From positions 186,001 through 250,000 of the forward strand of contig JACVRA010000166.1 of the NCBI GenBank assembly GCA_019828545.1: a stretch of 64,000 bases of DNA, in the 5' to 3' direction. This document shows, one piece after another, positions 1-10,450 of this stretch. Made by a program: the position numbers and the translations under genes. The first letter of the stretch is position 1. The number at the start of each line of letters is the position of its first letter. The stretch is from Paracamarosporium sp. OC-R06-R3. Lineage: Eukaryota; Ascomycota; Dothideomycetes; Pleosporales; Didymosphaeriaceae. The notes under the pieces are model-generated. The model was not told the origin of the DNA and searched no databases. It saw only the letters and a program-made list of their open reading frames with translations.

Positions 1-1630
1 GAACGTGGTGCATTACGACACGATCGTCCTTGGTGCAGGGACCGCGGGGCTCGCATTTGCATCCCGACTGCTCCAGGCAACTCACACAGCTAGTGGCGCT
101 AATCGATTACTGATACTGGAGGCACGCGACCGTGTCGGTGGCCGTATAGCTTCTGTCGATGTTCAAGGCTACCGCTTGGACACCGGTGCGAATTGGATTC
201 ATGGAACCGGCAATGCAAAGAGACCAAATCCGCTCATGGACATTCTTCCACATAAGCGACACAGACCGATGAAAGGGTCGGTCTTGTTCCAAATACCGAA
301 AGTAGAGCACGAATTCACCGAGAGAGATGGTGGGATCACTGGAGAATGTTTGAAGGAAGTCAACCTGAACCAAACAGCACACCTGATACGCCCTGCAATG
401 GAAATTACGAGTAAATGCTCTAACAATGGCTTGTCAATCCCTGTTCACGTCGCTAGACTTATCGTTTCGTGTGTTCGGAACGCGATCGGCGAAGTGCAAG
501 ACCTTGCCACTACAATTCCGGCAGAAACAGCAAGCCACCTGTCCGTTCTGCAAGCGCTGGTGAAGATGAAAGCTTTTCAACATGCATTTGATATTGTGCC
601 GAGAGATTACCATCGCACATTGGGTGCGTTATTCCAAGGGATAGAAAGTATGGAGGCCGCTCCGCTTCTTCCACAAAATGCAGAACCCGGACGTCCCGAG
701 AGCCAGTCTGGTGTCGGACTACTAGAATACGCAGTAGACGACTTCGATGGCGAACAAGCATTTCTTCAGGACGGATATGTCGCGATCATTGACGAAATCG
801 CCAAACCACTTGTAGAAGCTGGCGCAATATCGCTAGAAACTGTTGTGACGCGAGTCGACTGGACCAAGAACCCTATTGTTATTGAAACAAGCAGAGGAAA
901 ATTTACCGCGGGAGAAGTGGTGTGTACAATACCCCTAGGTGTACTGAAAGACAGTGGCAAGGACGCATTGTTCGTACCGAATTTACCAACCGACAAGCAA
1001 GAGGCGATAAAACGCCTCGGCTTTGGCACGCTTGACAAGATGTTTGCAATCTACTCTAGGCCTTGGTGGAACGATGAACCATACAGCTCTGTCATCAAGA
1101 AAGGGATCATCCAAACGGAGACTCAGGGTGAGGACGATTTGCCCGATTCATTTCTGGGCTTCACTTCAGAACTAAGCGGCATCTCTATCGATTGCAGCGG
1201 TTCTGTATCTCCCGATGCGTATCGACTGCCAGTCATAAACCTTCACACTTTGACGGGTCAACCTGTCCTTTGTGCTTTTATTTCTTGTAAGACCGCCACT
1301 ACAGTTGAGGCAATGAAGGACGCAGACGTTAGTGGATTGTTCCATCGAATTCTTACAGAGTGGTTCGGCATTGAGACTCCAAGGCCAGATGCCGTACATG
1401 TCACGCGGTGGGCACAAGACCCTTACTCAAGGGGTTCTTACAGTCACATGATTGCTGGTCTGTCTGAATTCAGGCATAGAAAGGCCCTTCAAGAGCCTAT
1501 AACTAATGAAGCCGGCGGCGTGTTGAGATTTGCCGGCGAGCATTGCTCTCAAGACCATTTTGCTATGGTTCACGGTGCCTTACTAGATGGTTGGAGAGCA
1601 GCCGATGCATCATTGCAAGGTTCAAAATAA
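1..1630 (+). CDS. FAD-dependent flavin amine oxidase, 5' end outside window
   Basis: The encoded protein should oxidise an amine (polyamine-oxidase/monoamine-oxidase superfamily) using FAD. The N-terminus has the dinucleotide-binding motif GAGTAGL, followed by LEARDRVGGR and DTGANWIHG. The C-terminus has the FAD-contacting block RFAGEHCSQDH followed by HGALLDGWRAA. About 541 residues are visible, close to a full family length, with no intron needed. The frame is open to the first base and the first in-frame codons are GTG, not ATG, so the true start lies just upstream of the window. The substrate cannot be told from the sequence; LSD1-type demethylases also share this fold, but no SWIRM domain is visible. 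Confidence 0.9.
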   Translation, partial: NVVHYDTIVLGAGTAGLAFASRLLQATHTASGANRLLILEARDRVGGRIASVDVQGYRLDTGANWIHGTGNAKRPNPLMDILPHKRHRPMKGSVLFQIPKVEHEFTERDGGITGECLKEVNLNQTAHLIRPAMEITSKCSNNGLSIPVHVARLIVSCVRNAIGEVQDLATTIPAETASHLSVLQALVKMKAFQHAFDIVPRDYHRTLGALFQGIESMEAAPLLPQNAEPGRPESQSGVGLLEYAVDDFDGEQAFLQDGYVAIIDEIAKPLVEAGAISLETVVTRVDWTKNPIVIETSRGKFTAGEVVCTIPLGVLKDSGKDALFVPNLPTDKQEAIKRLGFGTLDKMFAIYSRPWWNDEPYSSVIKKGIIQTETQGEDDLPDSFLGFTSELSGISIDCSGSVSPDAYRLPVINLHTLTGQPVLCAFISCKTATTVEAMKDADVSGLFHRILTEWFGIETPRPDAVHVTRWAQDPYSRGSYSHMIAGLSEFRHRKALQEPITNEAGGVLRFAGEHCSQDHFAMVHGALLDGWRAADASLQGSK

Positions 1631-2239
1631 CATCGGTTTAACCGATGAAGTTCTAATCTACATCACATGCGCGCTCGCTCCCTTTGCAGCACCGATTATC
1701 AACGACATTGCCTAAGCAGCCTCTGGTACCCGCCTGATATCCACACGGACATGCTTGGATCCGCTGTGCTAAAGTGCCCATAAAAGGCGCCGGTCCCATC
1801 CAACTAAACTACCTGAACCTAGATCGTACAATTCCTCTCTAAGGATGGCTTTGGGCAGCTTCGTTAGGCCAGAGGCAATGAGAGGTGGATATTTCATTCT
1901 TTCATTCTCCTCTCTTGAAATTATGGGCGCTCTTTCGATGATTCGAACACTGACATGGGAGGTCCACCCGCTTCGACATTATTCAATGAGGCATGTTGTG
2001 CTATACATCATTGTCAGGAGTATTAGGTTCAATAGCTACAGGTTTCTTCCGTCTTGGAATGGATATATAATATGGCTTCATAAGTAACATTTTCTGACCC
2101 TGCCACATGGTGATGAGGTGGTGGTGAGGCTCATGAGGTTGAAGATGAGGCTAACGAGAAGGTCAACTGATACAGCCATGGTTGCAATGCAGACAGTCAA
2201 TAGATCATTCTTACCTTTCGATACTGGGGGAGCAGGAAT
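1631..2239. other. Intergenic, no gene seen
   Basis: Only short open frames without recognisable similarity occur here. The stretch separates the amine oxidase stop from the Clr5 relic. Confidence 0.5.
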
Positions 2240-2803
2240 TAATGGGCATTACCCAAAATATACAATGTTGGTGCAGCTACTGTCACAGGACCATGGACAT
2301 TACCAGCTTGGAAGAGATGGTCGTCGGCGTATATAGTGTCAGTACCTGGGACTTCATTGGCCGGAGCAGCCAGCGACCGACCTGCTACTGCAGCCTGATC
2401 TCTGGGAGCCTTATGTCTTCTCTTTCGAGAGTTCTGATGTCTCTTGTATCTGGTGTCAGAATTCCATTCTTTAAGTTTGTTTTCAAACTATTTGATGCTA
2501 GTGCGACGATTAAATAGTGCGAAAGGCAAGAGTTCGTTCGTTTCGAAACATACGTACAGAAGTGTCCGTAGTCTCGACTTATAATAGCCATCACCTCCCT
2601 CAAAGGGTAGTTGTCTACCAGGTACAGGTGGCGAATCGTAACTTTATGCTGTTCCCAATTTGTCGGCAAAACTTATCTTTTGGTGCTGAGGGTGCGCTCA
2701 GTTGTGCTGGGTCTTCCGTTGTCAGGCCCGTCGGCTTGACCTCGTCAAAGAGCTCCACAAGCCTGGAGCTGGCATCACTAGCGGTGTTCCCGGGGTCAAG
2801 CAT
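2240..2803 (-). pseudogene. Relic of a Clr5-domain protein gene
   Basis: On the minus strand the Clr5 signature NWEQHKVTIRHLYLVDNYPL-REVMAII is readable from about 2669 to 2580, but only in pieces. The preceding segment SAPSAPKDKF (2803-2672) is in another frame. The residues that should follow continue as TSVRMFRNE only after a second frame change near 2565. Further on, from about 2400 to 2240, an open stretch (AAPANEVPGTDTIYADD) ends at a stop. The expected ATG-to-ATA change in the VMAIM position fits C:G-to-T:A decay. Clr5 proteins in filamentous fungi are often large multi-copy genes. What I see is the frame breaks and the motif; decay by RIP or drift is inference. Confidence 0.6.
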
Positions 2804-3628
2804 AGTCGCAGTGCCATTTAGCCTTGGGTGTACTCTTTCTTAAAAAGAAATCCATTCAGATCGAATGATCGTGGTGGATGAGTCTAGATAAAATAATCGC
2901 GCGTTGCTGCGCGGTTTCGGAAAGCACCTCCCACTGCACACAAGCGGGGATGCTCGGCGCAGATGGCGTTAGCCCAAAGGAACAACACAATCATTTTTAT
3001 CTGTAATTATATGGACTTACGGGTACACAGGATGCCTTTCCGTTTGCTTGCCTCGTGTCGTGTCTGCTTTAGCTTGTGCCTCGATTAGCGAGCAAGCGGG
3101 GAACTTTGAACCCTTACAACGTTGCAAGAAGTGGTGTTTCGTGGTTTCTGACGAACAAAACAACCTAGCTTATCATGAACAAGGCGTGCAGTCTGGCAGC
3201 CGCAATCCGTATGGATATGGGACAAGAGACGCCATCATTAGTTAACTTGATCGCCATTACACGACCACAACAGGGAAAATAAGTTCGGGAAAATGGAAAG
3301 ATCCTTACCCGATAAAGAAAGGTCCTCGCTGTATATCCGGTGTGGGATCTTGAGGGGCGTGCCTTTTGTTCGTGCTCGATTAGAGATTGATGACTGCTAG
3401 TACGGTAACCCCGCGAGCCGAAAATCCCTAGCGGCTACTAAAGTTCGTCGGCCATATGCGTCTTGTCACGGCTTTTAAGCTGCTGATCAGATATCTCCAA
3501 GTAAGCTCAAACACTCATACCCTCTATTCGTGTTTTATTTAATAGACTTCTCGAGACCTTTACTTCCCGAAATCTCATCACATTATCCCCACGCAAGGTC
3601 ATACGCTCTAGAAGCAAAAGCCTGCACC
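2804..3628. other. Intergenic, upstream of the glyoxalase-like gene
   Basis: No supported gene. It includes the promoter and 5' leader of the following gene. The open frame running into that gene from 3530 begins with GTG and is not used here. Confidence 0.5.
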
Positions 3629-4546
3629 ATGACTTCTACACAACAGGATCATGTTGTTGTTCTCGTTGATACCCCATTCTTTGAAAATCTACCCTCCTGG
3701 GTAACCGATAATTTCACCGTCACCCCTGGAGGCTATCATGATGGTCAACCGTCTCGCAATAAACTAATCATTTTCGCTGATGGCAGTTACCTGGAGTTTT
3801 TCAACTGGTACGACACTCCGCCATCTATGGAGGATGAGAACTTACCAATGAGGTTCTGGGGACCCAAACCCCCGGGACTGATCGACTTTGCAATCACCGA
3901 TACAACCCACTCCGCCGAGGAATCAGTAGGGACAGTCAACCAACGATTATCCGAAGGACCTGACAAAGATGCCGGCCTTGGTGTCAAATTCGGCAAGCCG
4001 ATTGCAGGATCACGCAAGAAAGCAGACGGTGTGGAGATCAAGTGGAAGGTGACACGGCCAGAGTTCTTCAAAGGCGAGAAAATGCCTGGTCAAGAGCTAT
4101 TTGTAGATGGCAGAATCGACGTCCCATTCTTCTGCCACGATGTCACCCCACGAACCGACAGGGTCCCGAGCGAGGACGAAAAGAAGACGACGCATCCTTG
4201 CGGCGCTATTGGCATTGCGGCCTGCGAGATCCTCGTACCCAAGCACCTGCAGTCCGAATATGCCCGCGTCTATTCAAAGATCCTAGGCTCCAAGCTCGAC
4301 CCTGCTGCCGGCCAATGCTCGTATAGCCTCGATATTGGTGTGCCCCAAGGATCTGCCCGTTCCACGGTGGTAGTACGTGCTGCTGAGACTGAAAAAGATA
4401 TCATGCGGATGAAAGAGAAGGGGATTGGTTTCTCCGATCTCGTCATAGCCATCAAATCCGATGGCTCAGGTGGCAAGACGAGGCACTCGTTGGGTTCCAC
4501 GGGTATCGAGTCTACGATCTGGCTAGAAGAGTCGAAAAGGAATTAG
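3629..4546 (+). CDS. Glyoxalase-like domain protein
   Basis: The 305-residue cytosolic-type protein starts at an ATG in good context (caccATGa). The open frame extends upstream only through a GTG, so the ATG at 3629 was chosen. The N-terminal segment DHVVVLVDTPFFENLPSWV, then TPGGYHDGQPSRNKLIIFADGSYLE and FFNWYD, matches the Glyoxalase_3 / VOC-like family. There the conserved His and Glu sit in the first beta strands. These proteins are common single-exon genes in ascomycetes; their substrates are mostly unknown. The C-terminal half (about residues 150-300) repeats the fold loosely. It has no obvious partner gene beside it. Confidence 0.82.
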   Translation: MTSTQQDHVVVLVDTPFFENLPSWVTDNFTVTPGGYHDGQPSRNKLIIFADGSYLEFFNWYDTPPSMEDENLPMRFWGPKPPGLIDFAITDTTHSAEESVGTVNQRLSEGPDKDAGLGVKFGKPIAGSRKKADGVEIKWKVTRPEFFKGEKMPGQELFVDGRIDVPFFCHDVTPRTDRVPSEDEKKTTHPCGAIGIAACEILVPKHLQSEYARVYSKILGSKLDPAAGQCSYSLDIGVPQGSARSTVVVRAAETEKDIMRMKEKGIGFSDLVIAIKSDGSGGKTRHSLGSTGIESTIWLEESKRN

Positions 4547-5033
4547 TTTTCTGTTAGTGCGTCTCTGTGTATGTAGTTTGCTCTAGTATCTGCTTCTTGT
4601 CAATTTTGGACAGCTTGCAGTAAGGGGGAGCTGATCAGTGCAGGTGCCGTGGAAATCAGCATACGGCTTATGCAATTATCTAAATGGCTTATCACAAATA
4701 TCTTAACTCATTCTCCTTAGAATTCAGTGATTTTCTCACGAATTTTAATTTCTGATATATCCTCTCTCGGTTAGCTCGGTACGTTGCAGGGTGCGCGCAT
4801 TCAGCTGATGCTGCGCCCCTCGGATGTTCACCCCCGCCGTCATCCTAAACAAGACTTCATGCAGCAACCGAAAGGGCTTTGATCGCTCCATCTCATCATT
4901 TTCTATACTTGTTACGGCCAACATCTAGATCAACGGGGAGCATTCGATTCGATCATTTGATATAAGCAAGGCCTGAACGAGTACGTGCCTAGACAGCCGA
5001 GCTTTTACGCGGAAGTCCTAGCAAGAAACAAAG
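4547..5033. other. Intergenic, no gene seen
   Basis: This AT-richer stretch contains the 3' end of the glyoxalase-like gene and the promoter of the HET gene. No repeat or RNA gene is evident. Confidence 0.5.
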
Positions 5034-7059
5034 ATGCAAGAGCATACGCAGTACTCCTATAGCCCACTCAGCTTCCAGAAGCACCAAGTCCGTTTATTCA
5101 ATCTTCTACCGGGAAGCGGCGACGAGCAGTTATGTGGAAAATTTGACACTGTGGATATGGAAGAGAATCCCGAATACGATGCTCTAAGCTACCTCTGGGG
5201 CGATGCGACTCCTCGTCACACCGTCATAGTCCATCAAAACAAGAGGCTCATGATTGCAGAGAACCTATATCACGCTCTCTTGGGAGTACGCCATCACGAA
5301 AGGTGCATTAAAATATGGGTCGACGCTATCTGCATTAACCAGAACAACATCGAAGAGAGAAGTCACCAAGTGCAAAATATGTTCCATGTCTACCAAAATG
5401 CACATAACGTGAGAGCCTGGCTGGGTCGCGAACACGAGGACGGTGATGCATCTCTTGAAGAGATATTGGCCGAGGATGACATGGCAACATCAGTACGAGT
5501 AGGAACCGATGATGATGAACCGTGGACCATTCAGCACCTCATTGACATGTTCGGGACCGCTGACATTAGGAGTTGTGAGAAGAGGGATCAAATTCTATTG
5601 AGAGTAAGACAAACGTTTGCCAAAGCAAGCGAAAGAAAGGCCTGGAAACAGATGGCTATTTTTTCTACAAGGCCTTATTGGTCCAGGATTTGGATACAGC
5701 AAGAGATAGCCAGGGAGGTGAGAGTCACTGTACATTTCGGAACGATGTCATTTTTACTGTCTCGCATCTATCACTTGTACGATGTGCTATGCGCATACAG
5801 GGATATGATGAGAGCATCGTATTGGGGTCTCGAGAAGAGACTTATGGCGTGGAGCCTCAATATCCAATCGCATAAACGTTCCCAAAGGTTCTCGAGGTCT
5901 TCTCGTAGCAACTTTGCTCTGCTTAGGAATGGAAGATGCATGAGGGCGACGGATCCAAAAGACAAGATTTATGCTTTAGCGGGACTGTCTTTGCCCTTGC
6001 GTAACAGGCTTATTGTTGATTACAGCCTGTCCGTTCAAAGCGTATACATTGCGGCCTTCAAGGTAATCGCCACAGAGTATCGACAACTGGATCTTATATT
6101 GGATGCAGCAAGCCCGATGCCGGACAATCGACTGAGCGGTTTGCCGAGCTGGTGCCCGGACTGGAGCGAGAACCTTGACGTGGTCTGGACCGGATCGGGA
6201 TCATTCGCCAAGGGCAAGGCGCCAAGTGGAACGACATCTATTTGGAACAGGCCTATAGACCTGAGAACCGTCGTTAGGAGTAATATAAGTTCCAGCTTCC
6301 ACTTCGACAATGATGACAAGATCCTGGTTGCACGAGGAATATTGCTTGATGTTGTTAACGATTTCACGGATAGCTTCGACAATTTTGTATCCCCATTCCA
6401 CAGAAGCCAGCGAAATACGATGCTGCAAGCTCTTAGACTAGGAATTGGTCCTGCGGGTAGACCACATCTGTCCAACTGCCAGTCTAATCCGCATGAAATT
6501 CGTAGACTGCAGATGGATCGATTCGTACTTGTAGCACAAGCCTTGCCAGGAGGCCAAGCACCGTTGAAGCCAGACGTCGGGAACGTGCTTCAATGTAAGT
6601 TGAACCGCATCTACATTTTGCAGTGCAAATAGTGAGTGGTGTGTTGCCCGTTCGGAGGTAACGTTATCTGCTCAAACCCTTGGCACGACTTCATATAGAC
6701 GAAGAGCATTTGTTTACGATCGTCTAGTCCCAAGCGCATTTATATACAATAACGAGCCTTTGCGACCAGAAGATTGGCCTCTAGAAGAAGGTGGTTCTAT
6801 TAGCACTTTTGCACAGCCTGCGCGATGTCAACGTGTATATCTTACCCGAGATAAACATGTGGGTCTTGGGAGAGCGGCGATGGAGAAAGGCGACGCTGTT
6901 TGCGTCATTTTCGGATGCGAGCTGCCTGTTATCTTACGAAAAGTCAAGAGTCACTACGTGTTCATCGGTCCAACATATCTTCAAGGGTGGATGAAAGGCA
7001 AGGCATACGATATGCTCCGCGAAAACAAGCTAGAGGAGACGGAGTTCGAGATTCATTGA
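5034..7059 (+). CDS. HET (heterokaryon incompatibility) domain protein
   Basis: HET-domain proteins mediate or execute non-self recognition and cell death after hyphal fusion. The hallmark blocks are present: PEYDALSYLWGD (about residue 45), IWVDAICINQNN (about 100) and the downstream RPYWSRIWIQQEI (about 220). The first exon is open to a donor at 6595 (t|gtaagt). The C-terminal block RCQRVYLTRDKHVGLG, GDAVCVIFGCELPVILR and YVFIGPTYLQGWMKG lies in another frame, so an intron is required. The acceptor that restores the frame is most simply the tctag ending at 6727 (intron 6595-6727). This boundary is uncertain, and a frameshift cannot be excluded. Total length is about 630 residues, usual for the family. 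No second effector domain is seen. Confidence 0.85.
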
Positions 7060-7521
7060 TTTTGCACGTACATTTCACGCCTTCGGATGTGGAGCTCGGA
7101 CGGGTGATTCGTCGAGCAATGTGCTTCGGGTAAAGGCCAAGCATATTGCTCGCCATTGCCGAATGTGGAGTGCATCAGCCATTGACCAATGGATGATACA
7201 TACGACGAACGAATTCATCTGCGCATATCACACTTGGTGCGTAACTTTGCTCAATGCGGAGAAAACCACGTTTACGGGTGCGCAGAGTTTCCTCCCTTGG
7301 TAATTCGACAGGACATCGATGAATGTGGAGGCGTATATTATGGTATGTATGCTTGGGAAAATATGGAAATCTTTGCACCGAGCTTTCCATGTGGCGAGGT
7401 TCAAGGGTATGTTTGACGTAAAAACAGTTGATTAAAAGACACACGGCACGATTTTCGAAAACACCATCCACTTCAGACAGGCATTTTTCTTGAAGACAAC
7501 AGCCAAACCACACATCACGCA
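7060..7521. other. Intergenic, promoter of the secreted DUF8021 gene
   Basis: No gene is supported; short open frames lack ATG starts or similarity. Confidence 0.5.
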
Positions 7522-8423
7522 ATGTTACCCACTCTTCTTTTTCTCGCCTTCGTAGGCACTATCCACGCCTCCGAGTCATCATGCGACCGCACCTTCCTCA
7601 ATGACATGACAGCCGCCTACCTCGGGGCTCAAACCCTCGGTCAGCCCTGGCAAATCCCCTCTGTAGCTCCGAACCTCACCTACACGGAGCAATTTAAGCC
7701 ACTCTCCATCAATGCCGGTATACTGAGCAAGCCACTTAACATCACTAGTCACCGTAGCTTCTACGACGACGTCCTCTGTACTGCCTTCACGCAGTACTTG
7801 GTCATGGACTCGGCGCACCCGTATGTTATCGGGACGAGGTTCGAAGCAGATGGGCTGTATTTGACCAAAATTGAGACACTGGTGACTGATCAAGGGGATT
7901 GGGCTTTCAATGCGACGGGGTATAAGGTAAGTGTGCTCTCTGAATCAGCAGGCAAGAGAAAGGATTAACTTGAGAATAGTACTGGGATGACCAAGAAGAC
8001 TGGAGCGAGATCGTGCAGGAAAAAAGAGACAAACGCGAAGTCATTCAAGCAGCAGGTGACGCGTACTTCAATCGATTCGCGAGTGAGAACGTGACCGTGC
8101 CTTGGGGAACGCCATGTGCCAGACTGGAAGGTGGCGCGTACACTGGAGGGAGGAATCTTACGGCCAATACATGCAACTTGGGACTGCCTAGTACGATCAA
8201 GGTGGTAGATAGAAGATACGTGGTTGATCAGATAAATGGTGTTGTGGTCATCTATGTTGGATTTCCGGGGTTGGATCGCGATGATCCGAATCCAACGCCA
8301 GATAGCCATGCGTTCAGGGTCGAAGGAGGAAGGATTCGTTATATTCATACGCTGAGTACGTGCGAGGGACATCCTGGGTGCGGGTTCAATGGTACTGGCC
8401 CGCCACCGTCGAGAAGGATGTGA
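7522..8423 (+). CDS. Secreted DUF8021-domain protein
   Basis: Two exons, 7522-7926 and 7980-8423, give 282 residues. The 53-bp intron is gtaagt...aatag, phase 0. The first about 17 residues (MLPTLLFLAFVGTIHAS) form a signal peptide, so the product is extracellular. The body shows conserved segments of a widespread fungal secreted family: LTYTEQF, GILSKPLNI, YVIGTRFEADG, KIETLVTDQGDW, then VPWGTPCARLEGGAYTG, RRYVVDQ and SHAFRVEGGRIRYIHTL. Several N-glycosylation sequons (NLT, NIT, NAT, NVT) and paired cysteines fit secretion. I know no biochemical function for the family; a role in interaction with the environment is inference. Confidence 0.85.
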
Positions 8424-8698
8424 GTGGCAAGGCTCATAAGGAATATCTCGTTAATAATTGCTTTAATCGATACGAAAATAATCGCGACGAATACATGTAT
8501 AGTTCTCAGCACCACGAAGTCGCTATTTAAGCGTTTGGTTGCTCCCACTCATCTGCTGTTCAGGAGACCAATCCATCGCTAACTATTGGCCAACGACCAC
8601 AACGTCTTACCTTAGTGCGTCATAGCAGTTACACTTGCAACACCAACCTCCACATCAGTAATACAATCAAGAAGATGGACTGATGGTCCACGGACCAT

Positions 8699-10450
8699 AT
8701 GTCTTCGTCCGGCTCATCTCAGCGCAAGTCCAGCATGGCGTCTCTCGGAGGGTGGAAAGGGGCCGACACTTCCTACCTGCAGAACATCCAGAACGCATGC
8801 TACCAGCACCCCAGCCTCAAACTCTTGAAGACTCTCCCATTTATCCCCGAACACCCATCGCGCATCAAGATCCTCGAGTTTACAGACGACAACAACATCA
8901 ACGATGTTGACATTCACAAACCGCCACAGCTGGGCGCGTACTGGTCTACCATCCACTCTTCTTCGCTACCACCCAAATGCAAAGGTCGTCTATACATAGT
9001 AGAAGATATCTCGCTGCCCTGGATCTCCTCGCTGGGAAACCACTTCGATATCGACCCGCGCTTCTTCGCAGAGTACCTCAAACTGGATCTCGACCGAACT
9101 CAGAATCTGCTCGAAGGATACCACACCATGCGGCGCTTACCGTCTCTGCGCTCCACAGCGACATTCTCAACGTTTGTATACCACGAGATCCGGACCTTCG
9201 ACGGCTGCGCACCTCGCAGAGAAGAATACGAGATCCTAACACGCGACAACGTAGCCCGGCTCGTCACCACCGTAGACCATCACTGCGAGCGAGCCACAGG
9301 ACTAATCAGGAGGAACCTGGGCATATGGTGGCGCCCACGCAGAGACGCGGCAGATGAAGCCTGGGACGCCATCATTCTCGCCGACCCAGGCGCATCTCAC
9401 ACGTTCCACCTCCGGCGCTGGACCGCATGCGACCCGTCTTCATGGAGCACAACGACATGCAACAACACGCCCTACCTCGACGGCTACCTCGACTTCTCCA
9501 CATGGCCGCCCCCCAGAGAACCACCTCACTCTCAATCCAGCACCCACGCCTCGGCCCAGTACGCCAACATCACAGACGACATCGCACACTACTGGCGCCA
9601 CGCCTCACACGCAGACATCGCCTCCGCACAGCACGACCCCCGCAACGCCTTCCTCACCGCCTACCGCATCCTCGCGTCCCACTGGAACCTGCAGCTCGAA
9701 TACCTCGTCTCGGTCGTCAGCGACCTGGAGAAAGGCCTGCTCCGCTTCGAGCAAATGGACGCACATCCGCGCGCGGAAACAATCGTCAACGAAGTGCGCA
9801 CGCTGCGCACGCTCCTCAGCGACGTGAATTCGTGGCGGCGGAGGGTGTACTTCTACCTGGAGCAGATGAAGTGGAACGTCGAGGGGCTGGGCGTGTCTTC
9901 CAGCTCGAGCTCGAGCTCCAGCTCCAGCACCAGTACCGCTCTCGGGGAAGAAGACGAAGAAGCATATCCCGCATCAACATGCGGCAAAGACGACGGCAAC
10001 ACAGGCACCCCCCGCCCCCCTTACAAAAAAGAACGTAACCCGTCCACCGCCGCCCTCCTCACCCACACCGACTTCGCCCCCCTCCAAACCCACCTCCGCC
10101 TCACGCACCAACGCATCCAATCCCTCCTCCCCGTCGTAATGGGCGCCTTCTCGCTGCTCGAAGCCCAGCACTCGGTGCTGAAGGCAGACCTCACCATCCG
10201 GCTGTCGTCGGTGGCGCTCATCTTCGTCCCGCTGAGCTTCACCGCGAGCCTGCTGAGCATGAGCGAGGATTTCCTCCCGGGGAGGGGCCTCTTCTGGGTG
10301 TACTGGGTTGTGAGCGTGCCGTTGATTGTGGGGCTGTTTTGGTGGGCGTATTGGGTGGAGATGGGGCGCGTGAGGAGGGTGGGGATGAGGGAGGTTGGGA
10401 GGAGGTTTGGGAGGAGAGTGCGTGGGAGGAGGAGCGAGGGATTGGGGTAG
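8699..10450 (+). CDS. CorA-like magnesium/divalent-cation transporter-type membrane protein
   Basis: This is a single-exon protein of 583 residues starting at ATG 8699. The long N-terminal part is cytosolic. Two hydrophobic segments near the C-terminus (about residues 500-520, VALIFVPLSFTASLL, and about 531-553, FWVYWVVSVPLIVGLFWW) followed by a basic tail give the two-helix CorA topology. The helix before TM1 (IRLSSVALIFVPLSFTASL) is typical of fungal CorA-like proteins. The GMN pore signature of true CorA is absent; the position reads SMSED. A serine run (about residues 400-412) is encoded by repeated AGCTCG/AGCTCC triplets. Ion transport is therefore uncertain; many fungal proteins of this type are uncharacterised. 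Confidence 0.8.
   Translation: MSSSGSSQRKSSMASLGGWKGADTSYLQNIQNACYQHPSLKLLKTLPFIPEHPSRIKILEFTDDNNINDVDIHKPPQLGAYWSTIHSSSLPPKCKGRLYIVEDISLPWISSLGNHFDIDPRFFAEYLKLDLDRTQNLLEGYHTMRRLPSLRSTATFSTFVYHEIRTFDGCAPRREEYEILTRDNVARLVTTVDHHCERATGLIRRNLGIWWRPRRDAADEAWDAIILADPGASHTFHLRRWTACDPSSWSTTTCNNTPYLDGYLDFSTWPPPREPPHSQSSTHASAQYANITDDIAHYWRHASHADIASAQHDPRNAFLTAYRILASHWNLQLEYLVSVVSDLEKGLLRFEQMDAHPRAETIVNEVRTLRTLLSDVNSWRRRVYFYLEQMKWNVEGLGVSSSSSSSSSSSTSTALGEEDEEAYPASTCGKDDGNTGTPRPPYKKERNPSTAALLTHTDFAPLQTHLRLTHQRIQSLLPVVMGAFSLLEAQHSVLKADLTIRLSSVALIFVPLSFTASLLSMSEDFLPGRGLFWVYWVVSVPLIVGLFWWAYWVEMGRVRRVGMREVGRRFGRRVRGRRSEGLG

Noticed and set aside
5..10. GTG codons as a start for the amine oxidase
   Set aside because: Nuclear genes of fungi do not normally start at GTG; the frame is open to the window edge, so the start is outside.
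9354..10038. Frames of 157 and 203 codons overlapping the CorA-like gene
   Set aside because: They are shadows of the strongly coding frame 8699-10450, with typical Arg/Pro/Thr-rich shadow composition.
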